A DNA stretch of 64,000 nt from the NCBI GenBank assembly GCA_015178975.1, contig WHVD01000013.1, positions 868,001 through 932,000 on the forward strand, given 5' to 3'. This document shows positions 20,001 to 31,519 of this stretch, one piece after another. Positions within the stretch are counted from its first letter, which is position 1. Each line of letters begins with the position of its first letter. The translations under genes and the position numbers were made by a program. This stretch comes from Hysterangium stoloniferum. Its lineage: Eukaryota; Basidiomycota; Agaricomycetes; Hysterangiales; Hysterangiaceae. The notes under the pieces were generated by a model. It worked only from the letters and a program-made list of their open reading frames with translations. It had not been told where the DNA came from and did no database searches.

Positions 20001-21194
20001 TCATGCATACTAAATCGTATAGGCGTGTCAGGGAGAATGCGAGAGACGAACATAACAACTTACTCGTGTAAAGGTCCCCCTCGTCATAAATGTCTCTTTC
20101 TTTTCTATCCCATCCTTTGGCGTGTACAAACTCTTGACAGCATCACTTATAGAACTTTTGCGCCTCTGCTCTTCCACGGCAAGCGCATTAGAAACTACAC
20201 GAGATGTAGCCACGGCACTGTTTGTGAAAGGTGCTGCTGGCTGGAGAGTAGAGGTGCGAGGAGCTTTGAGGGAAGGTTCTAGTGCTGAACGTTTAATTGC
20301 TGGTTCTGAAGCGGGCATCTCGTCAATTTTACGCTTCTTAGATTTCTTGGGCTTGGAGGCTGCCTGTAAGGTACGAAATTTCTCCAGTCTCTCTCGCATT
20401 TGATCCTCTTCCTCTGAAGTTGGGTTGAGAAGAACAATATCGGTTGAGCGGGAAAATTTTGTTGAGCACTGGGGACAGATATCTTTCTGTTCGTGGAAAT
20501 CATCTTTGGTTGCATCATGGGCAGGTGGTGTCGAGCCTGATGAAGTCGAGACCGCACGTAAGCCTGCTTGTGAGAATACACACCCACAAGTAGAGAGGTA
20601 TACGAATGGGTGAGTTCCAATCATCTCTTTCAGCGTGAGAGGGCAGGCGAATTGTGGACGCTGCTCTGCATCGGTGGTATTGGATATAGGTGCAGGATTA
20701 TGAGTCAACCTTAAAGTCTTGACATCCTAAGAAGAGGTATTAGACGAAGACAAGACGGCAAGAAATGCGGGTACACGCCTTAAGGGATCGGATATGTCCA
20801 CATATCTTCTCTCCATCACCATATACAGATTTGTTGAGGAGATATTCTAGGATGGCATCTTTGTTGTAGAGTTTTCCAAGAGGACAGGAGACGATGGGTT
20901 GTTGAAGAGGCCGCTTAGGGCATTGTCAGGTATTCCTTCTTAATAACTGATATAATATCTCACCTTTGACAGAGCACAAAAAAACCAACGGGCGATCATC
21001 TGATTGTGTTTATCCGCTTGCTCGGCCTGAAGAAGATACCGATGAAGGTCAGTGGAAGGTAGAGAGAGGAAGGGGAAGGAGAACCTTTGGCTTGTTCCTA
21101 ACAAGATCACGACGGTCTGGTATGCTTCCTGAAGAAAATATAAATCATTAGGAATTATTTTTATATTAATTGACGTACCTCCATCATTGCCCAT
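20001..21194 (-). CDS. rtf2: Replication termination factor 2 (Rtf2) homologue, about 309 aa
   Basis: Rtf2 proteins act in the nucleus at stalled replication forks and, in fission yeast, in splicing-linked control of site-specific termination. The N-terminus MGNDGGSIPDRRDLVRNKPK is the family signature. It is followed by ARWFFCALSKRPL, CPLGKLYNKDAILEYLL, then a C2HC2 RING-like domain (FACPLTLKEM...VYLSTCGCVFS...ICPQCSTKF), a basic Lys-rich linker and the C-terminal SLYTPKDGIEKKETFMTRGTFTRY. Exons: 21179-21194, 21085-21128, 20964-21026, 20779-20913, 20064-20726, 20001-20009. Intron 20727-20778 begins with GC, not GT; using the nearby GT shifts the frame into a stop. The last exon encodes just two residues and the stop. 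It shares a 214-bp divergent promoter with the Mam3-like gene. Confidence 0.92.
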
Positions 21195-21408
21195 GGTCAC
21201 TAGAGATGGTGGTCAAGTAAGTACCTGTCAAGGATCTTGTGTGGCAATGAGCGTCTATTCATCATTAGTCATTCTACAAAGGTGGTTCACCGTCGACTGA
21301 CCTCTATCGGCTCTCTCTTGCTCGCTGGGGAATCATATTTAAATATAATAGGAAATATTCGACTATAGCCATAGTCTCCGATAATCTCTTTAACTCTTTA
21401 CCACGTAC
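21195..21408. promoter_or_regulatory. Short divergent promoter between Rtf2 and the Mam3-like gene
   Basis: Only 214 bp separate the two start codons. A palindromic ATATTTAAATAT at about 21335-21346, some 65 bp before the plus-strand ATG, is a candidate TATA element. No other site is claimed. Confidence 0.5.
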
Positions 21409-23537
21409 ATGTTCCCTCGATGGTCGAGTGTTCCTATATCCCTCCTCTTTCTCACTACAACTCTTGCCTCTCCAACCCCAAACAATTCCCATGAAGATGC
21501 CGAGATAGGATCCTCGACATTTTGGTGGAAGCTGGCAATCTCAGTCTGCCTCATATTGTCTGGCGGTGCTTTCGCGGGTCTTACGCTTGGTCTCATGGGC
21601 CTCGATGAGCTCCATCTTCGTGTCTTATCAATGTCCAGTGATTCCCCAAAAGAGAGAGCGAACGCACTGAAAGGTTCCCAGTCTGAGATGAGCATCTAAC
21701 TTGAACCCTGACTGTTTTTTCCTAGTCCTAAAGCTTATGAATAAGGGCCGACATTGGGTATTAGTGGTCCGTACAGTACCTGATTGACTGGCAAATAGAT
21801 TTATGTCGCATTATTCTATAGTGCCTTTTACTTTCCAATGTAGTAAGCATACTTGTCTGCATCCAAAGGTGCAATGTCTTCATATCCCAATAGGTCGTGA
21901 ACGAATCTCTCCCCATATTTTTGGACAGTGCTGTATGTGTTACGTGTTATATGAGTTGGCATTGATGTAATTTTGTAGATTGGCGGAGGTATAGCAGCAG
22001 TGGTGATTTCAACAACCGGCATCGTCATTTTTGGGTACGTTGACTTTTTGTGTGGATTATTTAATATTCACCATCACGCAGAGAGTACGTATTAAACAAG
22101 GTTACCCATACAGCAGCAGTGATGTAATTATTTCTCTCAGAGTGATCCCCCAAGCTGTCTGTGCTAGATACGGTTTGACCATCGGTGCCCGGTGTGCTCC
22201 TTTCGTTTTGTTTCTTATGTATATTCTCTGTACAGGCTTCACTATTATATTTGAACAGGACTCACTCTTTTCTCGTAGCACCAATCGCCTGGCCGATCGC
22301 AAAGCTCTTAGATCGGGTCTTGGGACATTCTGAAGGGCATACTTACAAAAAAGCAGAGCTCAAATCTTTCCTTCAGGTATGTGTTAATTTTCGAAAATTA
22401 CTCATGCATCGCAATGTGACCTAATTCGTAACCAGTTCCATCGACATGGCGAAGAACCGCTTCGTGATGATGAAATCAATATTTTAAATGGTGTTTTGGA
22501 ACTAAACACAAAGCGTGCTATTGATATTATGACAACCATGAAAGTGAATTAGTCCTGGCCAGAATTACCAAGATTCGAAATTGATACAGACTACTACTAC
22601 CCATATAGGATGTTGTAACTCTCAGTGCTGATACGATTATGGATCATGAGATGCTCGATCGAATGTAAGTTGAATATTATAGATATACTCTTTGAACGTA
22701 AGCTGATTTGTCTTCTCTATTGGCATTAGATTGCAAACAGGTTACTCTCGATTCCCTGTCCATGAGCCTGGAAAACCCTTGAGCTTCATCGGGTTGCTTT
22801 TAGTGAAGACAGTATGTACCCTTTACCCTCGCTTGTAATTTTGCTACTGCCGTCTGAAAGCGGCGAGTAGCTTCTTAGATATGATGTGTCTGAGAAGAAA
22901 GCTGTCGGCTCTTTTAGGCTTTCCATTTTGCCGGAAGCGTTGCCTAGTATCAACTGCTTCCAAGCTTTGGATTATTTGTAAGTTTAACGTAGTGTGGCTG
23001 AGTAGGAGTCGTCTGATTACTGCCGCCTGTGTGTTGCAGCCAGACAGGTCGCGCACATCTCCTATTGATTAGTGAAACTCCTGGTAGAGAAGGCGGAGCT
23101 CTTGGCATCGTGACACTAGAAGGTCTGCTCCTGCTCCATCTTCTATCACAAAATTATTTCGGCCGTTTTCTCAATTGATGGCCTCAATACAGATGTAATC
23201 GAGGAGATTATCTCGGAAGAAATTGTAGACGAAACAGACTTATATGAATCAAATCGTATAAAGCGGCGAGCCAAGCGTCAGAGCACATCAGTTATGATGC
23301 GAGGGTAGTCTTCTTTTCTCTTACCTGATGCTTTTCATTCAGTTGCTTACTCAACCGTTCAGTATCGTTGAACATCATCTCCGACGCGGAGAGGCAATAT
23401 CAAATTTAGGGGACCGTTCACCGTTGCTCTCTGCTGCACTTTTGGACGACAGATCCATTCGCAGCGAGGGGGCAAGTACAGTTAATGATGGTGCTACACC
23501 ATCATCTCTTTGGCAACACACTGACATCGCTGGTTAA
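21409..23537 (+). CDS. CNNM/Mam3-like membrane protein (DUF21 plus CBS pair), multi-exon
   Basis: The family handles divalent cations, chiefly magnesium or manganese, in internal membranes; yeast Mam3 is vacuolar. A signal sequence (MFPRWSSVPISLLFLTTTLA) is followed by the DUF21/CNNM transmembrane region: LSGGAFAGLTLGLMGLDELH, then LLLSNV-VVNESLPIFLDSA, IGGGIAAVVISTTGIVIFGE, VIPQAVCARYG. Two CBS modules follow (DVVTLSADTIMDHEMLDRI...GYSRFPVHEPG; LGIVTLEDVIEEIISEEIVD) and a polar tail. Early exons are tiny: 21726-21766, 21822-21842, 21894-21932, 21979-22035, a 3-nt exon AGA at 22083-22085, and then 22142 onward. The 3-nt exon supplies the Glu of the conserved FGE-IPQ motif. The stop is TAA at 23535. 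Convergent with ChaC. Confidence 0.9.
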
Positions 23538-23795
23538 CGTATAAAAGCCAAGAAAAAAGACAGATACAAAGTGTTCCGAGGTGTTGGATTCCCTCATTTT
23601 TTCTTTCTCGAACCGTGGTTCCTCTTGGATGATTGCGTCAAGGTTGTGTTGGCAATGTTCTGTTTCAATGACTTGTACCAGTTGTATATTCTAGTCTGAG
23701 ATAGCCGGATTTTCAAACTATGCTTCAATATATGGAAGATACCAGCAACGTGGAGAACCTTTAAAATAGGTGCTCTAGCATGCTGTCGATCCTAT

Positions 23796-25092
23796 CTAAG
23801 CACAATTCTCCGAGGCGTTGTCCAGCTCTTTCAGCCGAACCTGTAAAAAGTTTAAAAAATAGTGAACATTGTGCTAACGATTGACCCACCTCAAGTGCGT
23901 AAAGATGCGAATCATACGAATCAGGCGCAAGCTGTCGGACAGCTGTTGCAAGATCATACAAGTAATCCTGATGACCCGTGTGATATACTTCAGTTATACT
24001 TACAAAAAAAGTAATACCTTGTTCCGCCCTGAAGGACCAACACTTTTCCAGATGTGTTCTGCTAGGGCATTCAAAGGCTGGGAGCCAACTGTAACAAAGA
24101 GAGGACAATGCGAATAGCACGCATCTTTCAACAGAACATGATAAAACATATGTACCGAATGAGGGGTTGTCTTTTCGTCCGACGTAAACCTGATGAAGAA
24201 TCAATCTAACCATGAGGGGTGCTACGGCTATGGTGGACGATGCCTTACAATTGCCTAGGGGGAACGATGGTTTCGCGTCAATAAGATGGCTACAAAGAGA
24301 GGCGAACTTCCAGACTCGACCTGAGGGACTACTACCTTCTCTCTCCCGTCTATGATGCCGTAGACATCTGTCTTGTCAATCGTATATCCATCCTGGAACC
24401 GTCAAACATGGGTATATTAGATGGTACAAAATCAGGAAACCTTTTCACGGAAATCTGGGAACTGATATCAAAGAAAACCTAGGTACTTGAAAGCAATTAC
24501 GACAGACCTAAATATTCGCGAACGGCCTGTTCATGCTTTGGCTCAATGATATATACTATTCCTATGTCGACGTGGCCGTTCGAAGGAGGAAACTACCATT
24601 TGAATGTTCCAACATACCCCACACTATATCATCTTCCGGAAATGGATCCTTTTTCAAATCGCAGTCATGCTTGAATCCGTTATTTCTCACGTAACCTAAA
24701 CATATTGACATACAGAGTCTGAAAAATCCACCCAGTCTTTAGAATGGATCAAAGTCACCACACGACCAGGGTTCTAAAGTGCATGGAGAAAAGGGACTTC
24801 TCATAGACACAGCAAAAATAAAATGCACCTCTGGAGTTCCTCGGTGATCACTGGAACTTTGGGCGAATCGACGCACGAATCCTTTAAGAAAGCCTGGAAC
24901 TAGTTTCATAGTCATTTAATGAATGTTTGAAATACATGGAGATTAAAGACTTTGTGTGAGGACATGGGGAGGTGGCTTTGGATTCATGCATTAGCTTAAC
25001 ATTTTCAGCTGTTTGAGAAATCAAACCTTGAATATTAATGAGCCATATCCAAAGACGGCGTATGGAGGAGAGACAGGTATATCCGCTGGCAT
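23796..25092 (-). CDS. ChaC-type gamma-glutamylcyclotransferase
   Basis: ChaC enzymes cleave glutathione in the cytosol to 5-oxoproline and Cys-Gly. Exon peptides in order fit the family: PYAVFGYGSLIFK with the substrate-binding YGSL loop, PPPH, PGFLKGFVRRFAQSSSDHRG, TPE-NPGRVVTLIHSKDWVDFS, DPFPEDDIVWG, IVYIIEPKHEQAVREYL, DGYTIDKTDVYG, VYVGRKDNPSF, VGPSGRNK, DYLYDLATAVRQLAPDSYDS, VRLKELDNASENCA-stop. About ten introns are needed. The last (23841-23889) is clear, and its use places the stop at 23796. The junction between PPPH and PGFLKG, near 24905-24975, has no in-frame GT-AG solution that I can see, so that splice is unresolved. The gene lies 105 bp downstream of Utp13 on the same strand. 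Confidence 0.85.
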
Positions 25093-25196
25093 GAGCGATG
25101 TGGTTGGAAAAGGGATAAGAACTAAATGTACATGATTATATCGAAGTGGTCACACGTGGTGCGAAATGGATATGGCATGTTATTGGATACTGATTA

Positions 25197-28145
25197 TTAG
25201 CAATTAACCTCATCAATATCCATATAATCATTCGACGCTTCGTTATTTCCTGTATTTTCAAATACTTCGCCACCCATTTCCCCTAAAACAAAATCAACAA
25301 CCCAGCTATCTTGCACTAGCTTTTCGACGCGGACTAGATGACGTTCCGTATATGGGATTATACTGTCAACAAAATCTGTTAGGCTTGGGCTTAAGGAATC
25401 GCTTTTGGGCGGACGAGGTATTCCATCGCCGGGACTGTCAAAAGCCATTGCGATGTCGTTCGCAGTACGGAGTTTCAGTACAGCATGTAAGACAATTTGT
25501 GCGATGTTGCTCGTACGTGCAGTCGCATTCCAAGTGAGAAGGTGACCAAGCAGTTTGGCCAACGATGGTAAAGGCAATGTTCTTAAGACCTCATCCACAG
25601 CATGATGGCCCGTGATGCCGGTAGATTCTGATTGACCACTCTTCCAGGCAGCAACAGACGACTGAACCGAATGGAATAATGTCAATAATCGTCCAGGATG
25701 GTCCATTGTAAGAGCTAACAATATCGCATTTCGATAATCGTTGAGAGCCACATAATTGGTAAAGTCTTGCTCTCTGTTGTGATAACAAAGGTCAATTAAA
25801 GAGTTTCATACGAAAATTCCATTACATACCGGAGCGCCATCTGCTCGCGTTTCTTTTCATTTTCGAGTGAGAGTTCTTCAGTGGAATCTTGCCAAAATGT
25901 AACAATCGAATCGGCACTGGCTGAAACGACTGTCTTCTCATCGACGTCCACATCCAACCCCCATATCTATGAAACCAGTGAGACTTAATTCTCCATGAAA
26001 CCATGGTAATGCCATACCTTATCCTCATGGTTGTCCAATGTCATCACACATTCTTCGGTTCGTACATCCCACAATTTTACAAGCCCGTCGGATGCTGAAC
26101 TAAGGAGTCGCTGTCCAGCATTCAAAAATTCCACACGTAATACAGAGTTCGTATGCCCCTCAAACGTCTGAAAGGGTTGTTAGAGAGCGGAGATGGAAAC
26201 AACTAAGGCCAACCTTGAGACAGGAGAAGTCATCTAGGCACCACAACTTGATTGTTTTGTCTCCACTACCGCTGGCAAGTATGCGATCGGTTTTACTGAA
26301 TCGTACATTCCAAACTCCTCGGCGATGTCCCTTGCAGACACCTAATAGACGCATCTCACCATGGACAGCACCTGAGCTAGATACGAGATATTTGATCTCA
26401 AAGATTTTAGCTGTTTTATCCTGTGAACCAGATGCCAAGAGGAGGTCGTTATGTGAAACATCGAGAGAGTTGATATCCTTATCATGAGCAGAGTGTGTTG
26501 TCAAGCTATGTGGCTTGCGAGGGTCGTGTTGAGAAGATAAATCGAACACGTTTGGAACGCTCGAGATGTCCCACATTTTAATTGTTCGATCCTGGCTACC
26601 GGTGAAAAGGAATCGCAGTCTACCGTTATCTGTGGGCTTGCGTGACATCGCGACGGCACCAACACTTTCAGTATGGCCTTCACAAACGGCTACGCAACCC
26701 CAACGATTATTAGGAGATTTGGCACCGGAATGACCGTAAGCCCAAATACGAGCGGTATGATCTTTGCTGCCACTTGCAAACGTAGTTCCGCCATGTCCTC
26801 TGTCAAGTGAAAGGACAATACTTGCATGTCCAGAAAGAAGGCGAGCGTCATGCTTGTCTGTACTATAGATACGAATGAGCGACGAATTGGTCGACAATGC
26901 AAGGTGACTACTGGATTGTAAAGAGGCGGAATATTGCAAGAGTGTTGCGTCGGTAATCTCATCATTGAAACCCACAAGTTGGCGAACCAACGAATGGGTG
27001 AGTACCGAATGAAATAAAATGTTTTGATCTGCATGGAGTGTCACGACCATGTCGTCTGCTGGGAGGTAGCTGAAATAGAATCAATCAAAATCGACTGGAA
27101 AGCAGTCGGATAGCCATACATAGCATCGACAATCTCTTTCTGCTCCTCCGCATCGCTGTCAGCGGACTCTTCATATGAATGTGGAGGAGACATAGAAGCA
27201 ACAACTTTGCCTGCCCAAACATCCCATATCTTGATCACACCATGTTCACCTCCAGTGTAGATTTTTAAAGGAGAGGCATCTGGTTTTGAATCCTGAAAAA
27301 TGTCTGCAATGATGCCTAAAGTCTCCACGCGTTCAAGTGTCGGAATCGTTTTGACCGGCACGATGGAACCTCGTGTTGTACCTGAAGCTAGGAGATTCCA
27401 TACAAGGACGACAGAATCCCTTCCTCCACTTACAAGCCACTTGCCGTCTGAAGAGACGGCCAATCCTCTCGGAACAGAGACATGCCCTTCCAAAAGAAGA
27501 TCCGGTTTTGAAGCGTCGCTACGAGAGGAAGCCAAATTAAAAATACGTATGCGTGTATCAACGGAGGCTGTAAATAAAGTCAATGCAGCGGTTTGACTGA
27601 CTTCCTTAGGTGAGCGGCGATGGAAAGCGAGTGCGCTGACCACGCCGCCATGACCTTTGAACACATGTGTCACGTAGCCTCGATGAAGGTCCCACACCTT
27701 AACAATGCCATCAGCGGAGCCGGAGGCAATGTGTGCAGACCAGGAATCAATAATGGCGACGTGAACAGGTGCGTCGTGTGCTTTTGGAATATGGCGAGTC
27801 GGAGAAATAGGCCTTTCCAAAGGAGTGGAGGTTGTGGTCACATCATATATCCGGAGTGAATTGGATGATGTGAATATGATCAAATGTTTTGAGGTGGGAG
27901 ACATACAAAGGGAGGTAACTGGGGTTGAATCCTGTTCAGAATATCAGGCAGTCTATTCGGAAATATAAAGAATAAGAAAGAAAAAATACTCCTTCAAATC
28001 GACATATCTCAATGCCGCTTTCAATATCAGTCAAGACCACTTCGTCCTGGACACATGTTACAATCCTACGAGCATCATGGGATACCGCAAACGGACCTCC
28101 TGTATGGAGAGAGGCGATAACACGGCCCTTTCGAAAGCTGCGCAT
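25197..28145 (-). CDS. utp13: U3 snoRNP protein Utp13 (TBL3) homologue, WD40
   Basis: Utp13 is a UTP-B subunit of the small-subunit processome and acts in the nucleolus on pre-18S rRNA. The N-terminal MRSFRKGRVIASLHTGGPFA is followed by two runs of WD40 repeats. Clear blades include SGSADGIVKVWDLHRGYVTH, SGSKDHTARIWAYG, TGSQDRTIKMWDI, ASGSQDKTAKIFEI, ASGSGDKTIKLWCLDDF and SSASDGLVKLWDVRTEECV, as expected for the double propeller. The C-terminal Utp13-specific domain runs from ALNDYRNAILLALTMDHPGR to the end near 25197, with an acidic tail. At least five short introns are present (about 27910-27990, 27041-27060 region, 26165-26215, 25975-26020, 25775-25830). An upstream ATG at 28288 with its own exon could extend the N-terminus, but its splice phase does not fit well, so 28145 is preferred. 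Confidence 0.9.
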
Positions 28146-28288
28146 AACACTAAATTAATGACTACGTGAGGGAGCCTTGAAAAACTTACGCAGAGGCCAC
28201 CGTCGTTTTCGACGAGGAGGCTATCGGGGACATGAAGAAAAAAAATGCCGACTAAGCGTCCATGGGATCGTGGGAAACTTGCCGCCAT

Positions 28289-28857
28289 ACTGAAAACATT
28301 GGTTTGGACAAATTAGTTTGTCCATTTTCTCTGAAGGAGGCACGTGACATTAGCAAACAATGCTACGCATTATTTCTTTGTTCTCCCCACCCTATTTTCC
28401 TCTTTGTTCTCTCCTATTGTCCTTAGGCCATATATACTGCATTCCATAGTACATACCTCTCCATCTCGTCCCGTCTCAATTCCGCACTCGATCGTCTTCA
28501 AAGACTTCGAGTTTCCGCCCTTCCGCTTACCCTAGTTTACATTCGGTAGACTTCATGTATTTTCGCTTCCGCCGGCTTGAGCACGGCCCGATCTTTTCTG
28601 GTCACGCAAAAGAGCGGTGGCGACGCAATAGAACTCTATTCGCTTGCCCACAGTCACGAACAAACGACAGAGATAAGTTATATTAAGAAATTTTAACGAA
28701 GAGAATTAAGCGCGAAGACAAGTTGTCAACAGGGCGAGCTTAAATGAAGGGTGGCATATAGAAATAAACCCGCACCCAACTTTGGAGCACCGAGAAAAGG
28801 TTCATATCCTTCACTTCTTTCATGACAATGTAAACTAACCAGATATCTGCTAACAGC
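28289..28857. other. Intergenic region between divergent Utp13 and the phosphotransferase-like gene
   Basis: CT-rich stretches at about 28370-28540; no ORF or repeat recognised. It probably contains both promoters. Confidence 0.4.
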
Positions 28858-29721
28858 ATGGAGAATTTAACGAAGCGTTGCTTGACACGTACACTGACGA
28901 GGAAGTAGTCACCTGCTCTAATTACCACACGTACGGAATCAATTCGCATTCTTTCACATGACCTGGTGGCAAAGTTGATTCGATGGCCCACGAATTACCG
29001 TGACGAAATTGATGCAATGGAGAAGGCATGCTCCATGGGTGTTAACGTGCCCGCCGTCCGTCGCATAGTACCTGTTCGAAAAAAGGATCATCTCATTCTC
29101 ATGCAACGCATACACGGAGAAACTTTGGAGCAGTTATGGCCCCGCCTCAGTCTATGGACTACCATTCGCATCGCCTGGCAACTTAGGTTGTTTATATCCG
29201 CTCTGCGCACCGTCACTTCCCAGACAACTGGAGGTTTATGCTCTGGCAAGGTTCACTCTGAGTGGATCCAAGGGATCAATGGCCCACCGCACGCTTTGCC
29301 TTCTCTCTTCTGTGACTATCTCAATTGGTGGCTCATGAAGGCCTGACCGTCCAACTGCGATCCACTCCCACAACTTCTGCTCTCCCCCCCTCGTGAACAC
29401 GTTCTGATTCATCAAGACATAGCCCCACGAAATATGATTCTAGATTCAAGTGGCCATTTATGGCTTGTGGATTGGGGTTATTCAGGCTTCTATCCAATGT
29501 TCATGGAGTGCTTGGGGATGGAAGGACCTGAGTGGGCGATGCCATGGCTTGCTGCTCGAAGTCTCACAGCGTGGTGGGGTCGCATGCGCTGGTCTCTGTT
29601 TGGTTTGATTGCTTGCGGGTACTCTCGACTGTATTCCAAAGAACGAGCTGCGATTGTCATTGTGCGACAACGCTCGCTGAGTTACAGGCTGGAGAAGCCG
29701 GTGCACTCCATGTGCTATTGA
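28858..29721 (+). pseudogene. APH/choline-kinase-like phosphotransferase, one in-frame stop
   Basis: The family (PF01636-type small-molecule or protein-kinase-like fold) is expanded in fungi and mostly uncharacterised. Visible parts are ESIRILSHDLVAKLIRWPTN (ATP-binding lysine region), HLILMQRIHGETLEQLWPRL, the catalytic loop HQDIAPRNMILD and the metal-binding DWGYSGFYP. The order and spacing fit the family. A TGA at 29344-29346 separates the N-lobe from the catalytic loop, and no plausible intron removes it. The 5' end is uncertain: a possible first exon begins at ATG 28858 and must be spliced before the VAKLIRW block. It is either a recent pseudogene or a gene with a sequence error here. 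The protein kinase fold is confident, the substrate unknown. Confidence 0.7.
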
Positions 29722-30050
29722 CCCAAGCTACACATATCCAGCTGTCCTTCTCAACCAGATATATCATGTCAATGTTTCAATATTCCATTCAACTCATAAA
29801 ATCCATTAGCCTATACCCTCTACAACTTGGCACCTCTCTAATTTTCAGCTAAGGGTGTCAAAACACTCTTCCTAAAATTTTCTAGATTTTCCGGTTTCAT
29901 CATCTCATATTTGTTATAAATCCGAATAGTTGACTATCACATTGAATACATCACTTGTATACACAACTTGACTTTAACAAGTGGTTTAAGAAATCTTAAT
30001 GCCAGCTGTCCACAAACTATCAATCTGAATAAAGGTGTAAGCCTGGCACC

Positions 30051-30539
30051 TGTCACGAACGTACAAACTCAAATTTCGATAATATTCAATTTAATATTTC
30101 TTCGACATTTCCTCAACATTTCTTTGACTTTCCTTTGACTTTCCGACTCGACTTCCGACTCGACTATTCTTTGACAATATCTTCGACAATATTGAATATC
30201 TTCAACTTGTCTCAGTTTGACATCATTGATGATTTCACTTTGATATCATATTATCATCATAGGTAAATGATATATAGTATATAAGGGCAATGATAGGAAT
30301 GAAGAAAGTCAGTCAGAAAACCTGTATTATATTATATTATTACTGTATTACATAATTGTCAAACTTTTCTGAGTCCTTCTTTGACTTATTTATTCGTGAG
30401 CCTCTGTGTCCTATCTTTGCCTCACGCTTTATCAACAGGACGAATTAATACTTCGTCAAATGAGGCATCTTTATTCGATATTGTTGAATATTCTTCAATT
30501 GTTTATTCGACTTTATTGAGTAAAATTCAATTCGTGACA
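30051..30539 (+). mobile_element. Solo LTR, 489 bp, perfect GCACC duplication
   Basis: Starts TGTCACGAACG and ends AATTCGTGACA, with GCACC on both sides (30046-30050 and 30540-30544). A TATATAAGGGC-type box lies near 30278. A distinct family from the others in the window; an inverted, decayed relative is at 31116-31519. Confidence 0.88.
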
Positions 30540-31115
30540 GCACCCCAGTCTTACGCATTCTTTTTTTGTTCCACTCTTATTGTTCTGTCCCTTTTGTTCT
30601 TGGCACGTGATCACAGCATATATAGCATAGGTAGTTTGCCTTCTCTTTCCTTACTGTACACTGCCCGCCATGTAGACTGTTCACTAGTTCATCGAGCAAT
30701 ACACCGTGGTCCTATCAACCGTGTGACCCAGACCCAGTGAGCCTATTTGATGACAGGCTTCCAAAGGTGTGACTAATTCTGTGATCAAGTTTCAGTTTTC
30801 GAAAGTAGACCCAGGGACAATTTCATTATTATGATGGAGTGAAATACCAAGTGCTCACCATTTCCCAATGACCTGATTTGAAACTCTCCCTTGGACACTG
30901 GTCTATCTATGGAAGGAGTTCCCATAGGGGATGGCCAATACTTGACAAGAGCTGACTGAACTTCTTGGAGGTATCCCACATACAAGCCACTCGTATCTTT
31001 GATTGATCAAAGGTCCATAAATTTAAGTAGGGACTAGCCCAGTCATCTCCTCACTTTTATTTTTCTTTATATTTCTCTTTATCTTTGTCTTTGTCTTTGT
31101 CTTTGCCAGGCATTG

Positions 31116-31519
31116 TGTCACGAATCGATTATTCTTCAAAAAAGTTGAATAATATTCTATTAATCGAACTCGAAAGCCTCATTTGACGAAGTATATATTC
31201 GCCCTGTTGATGAAGTAAGAGGCTATTACCAGTTGCGAGAACTCATGGAAGTATTTGTGGAATAAGTTACGACAAGATAGATTACTAATATCACTAATAT
31301 ACAGATATTTCGACTGACTTCTCTTACTCCTTTCGTAGCCCTTTTATGCTTTTCGTCGTATCGTTATGACTATGTTATGAACTAATTATGAAATCATATA
31401 TGACGTCGAAATGAGACAAGTCGAAAGAGATTTCATGGTGTTGAATAATGTTCAGTTTTGTCAAGTTGAATTCGATAGGTTGAAGAGTTGTCGAAAGTTA
31501 CCTTTGAATGTTTGTGACA
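31116..31519 (-). mobile_element. Decayed solo LTR, relative of the 489-bp family
   Basis: Starts TGTCACGAATCG and ends GTTTGTGACA. The block around GCCTCATTTGACGAAGTA matches the inverted 30419-30545 region. No target duplication survives, so it is older than the 489-bp copy. Confidence 0.65.
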
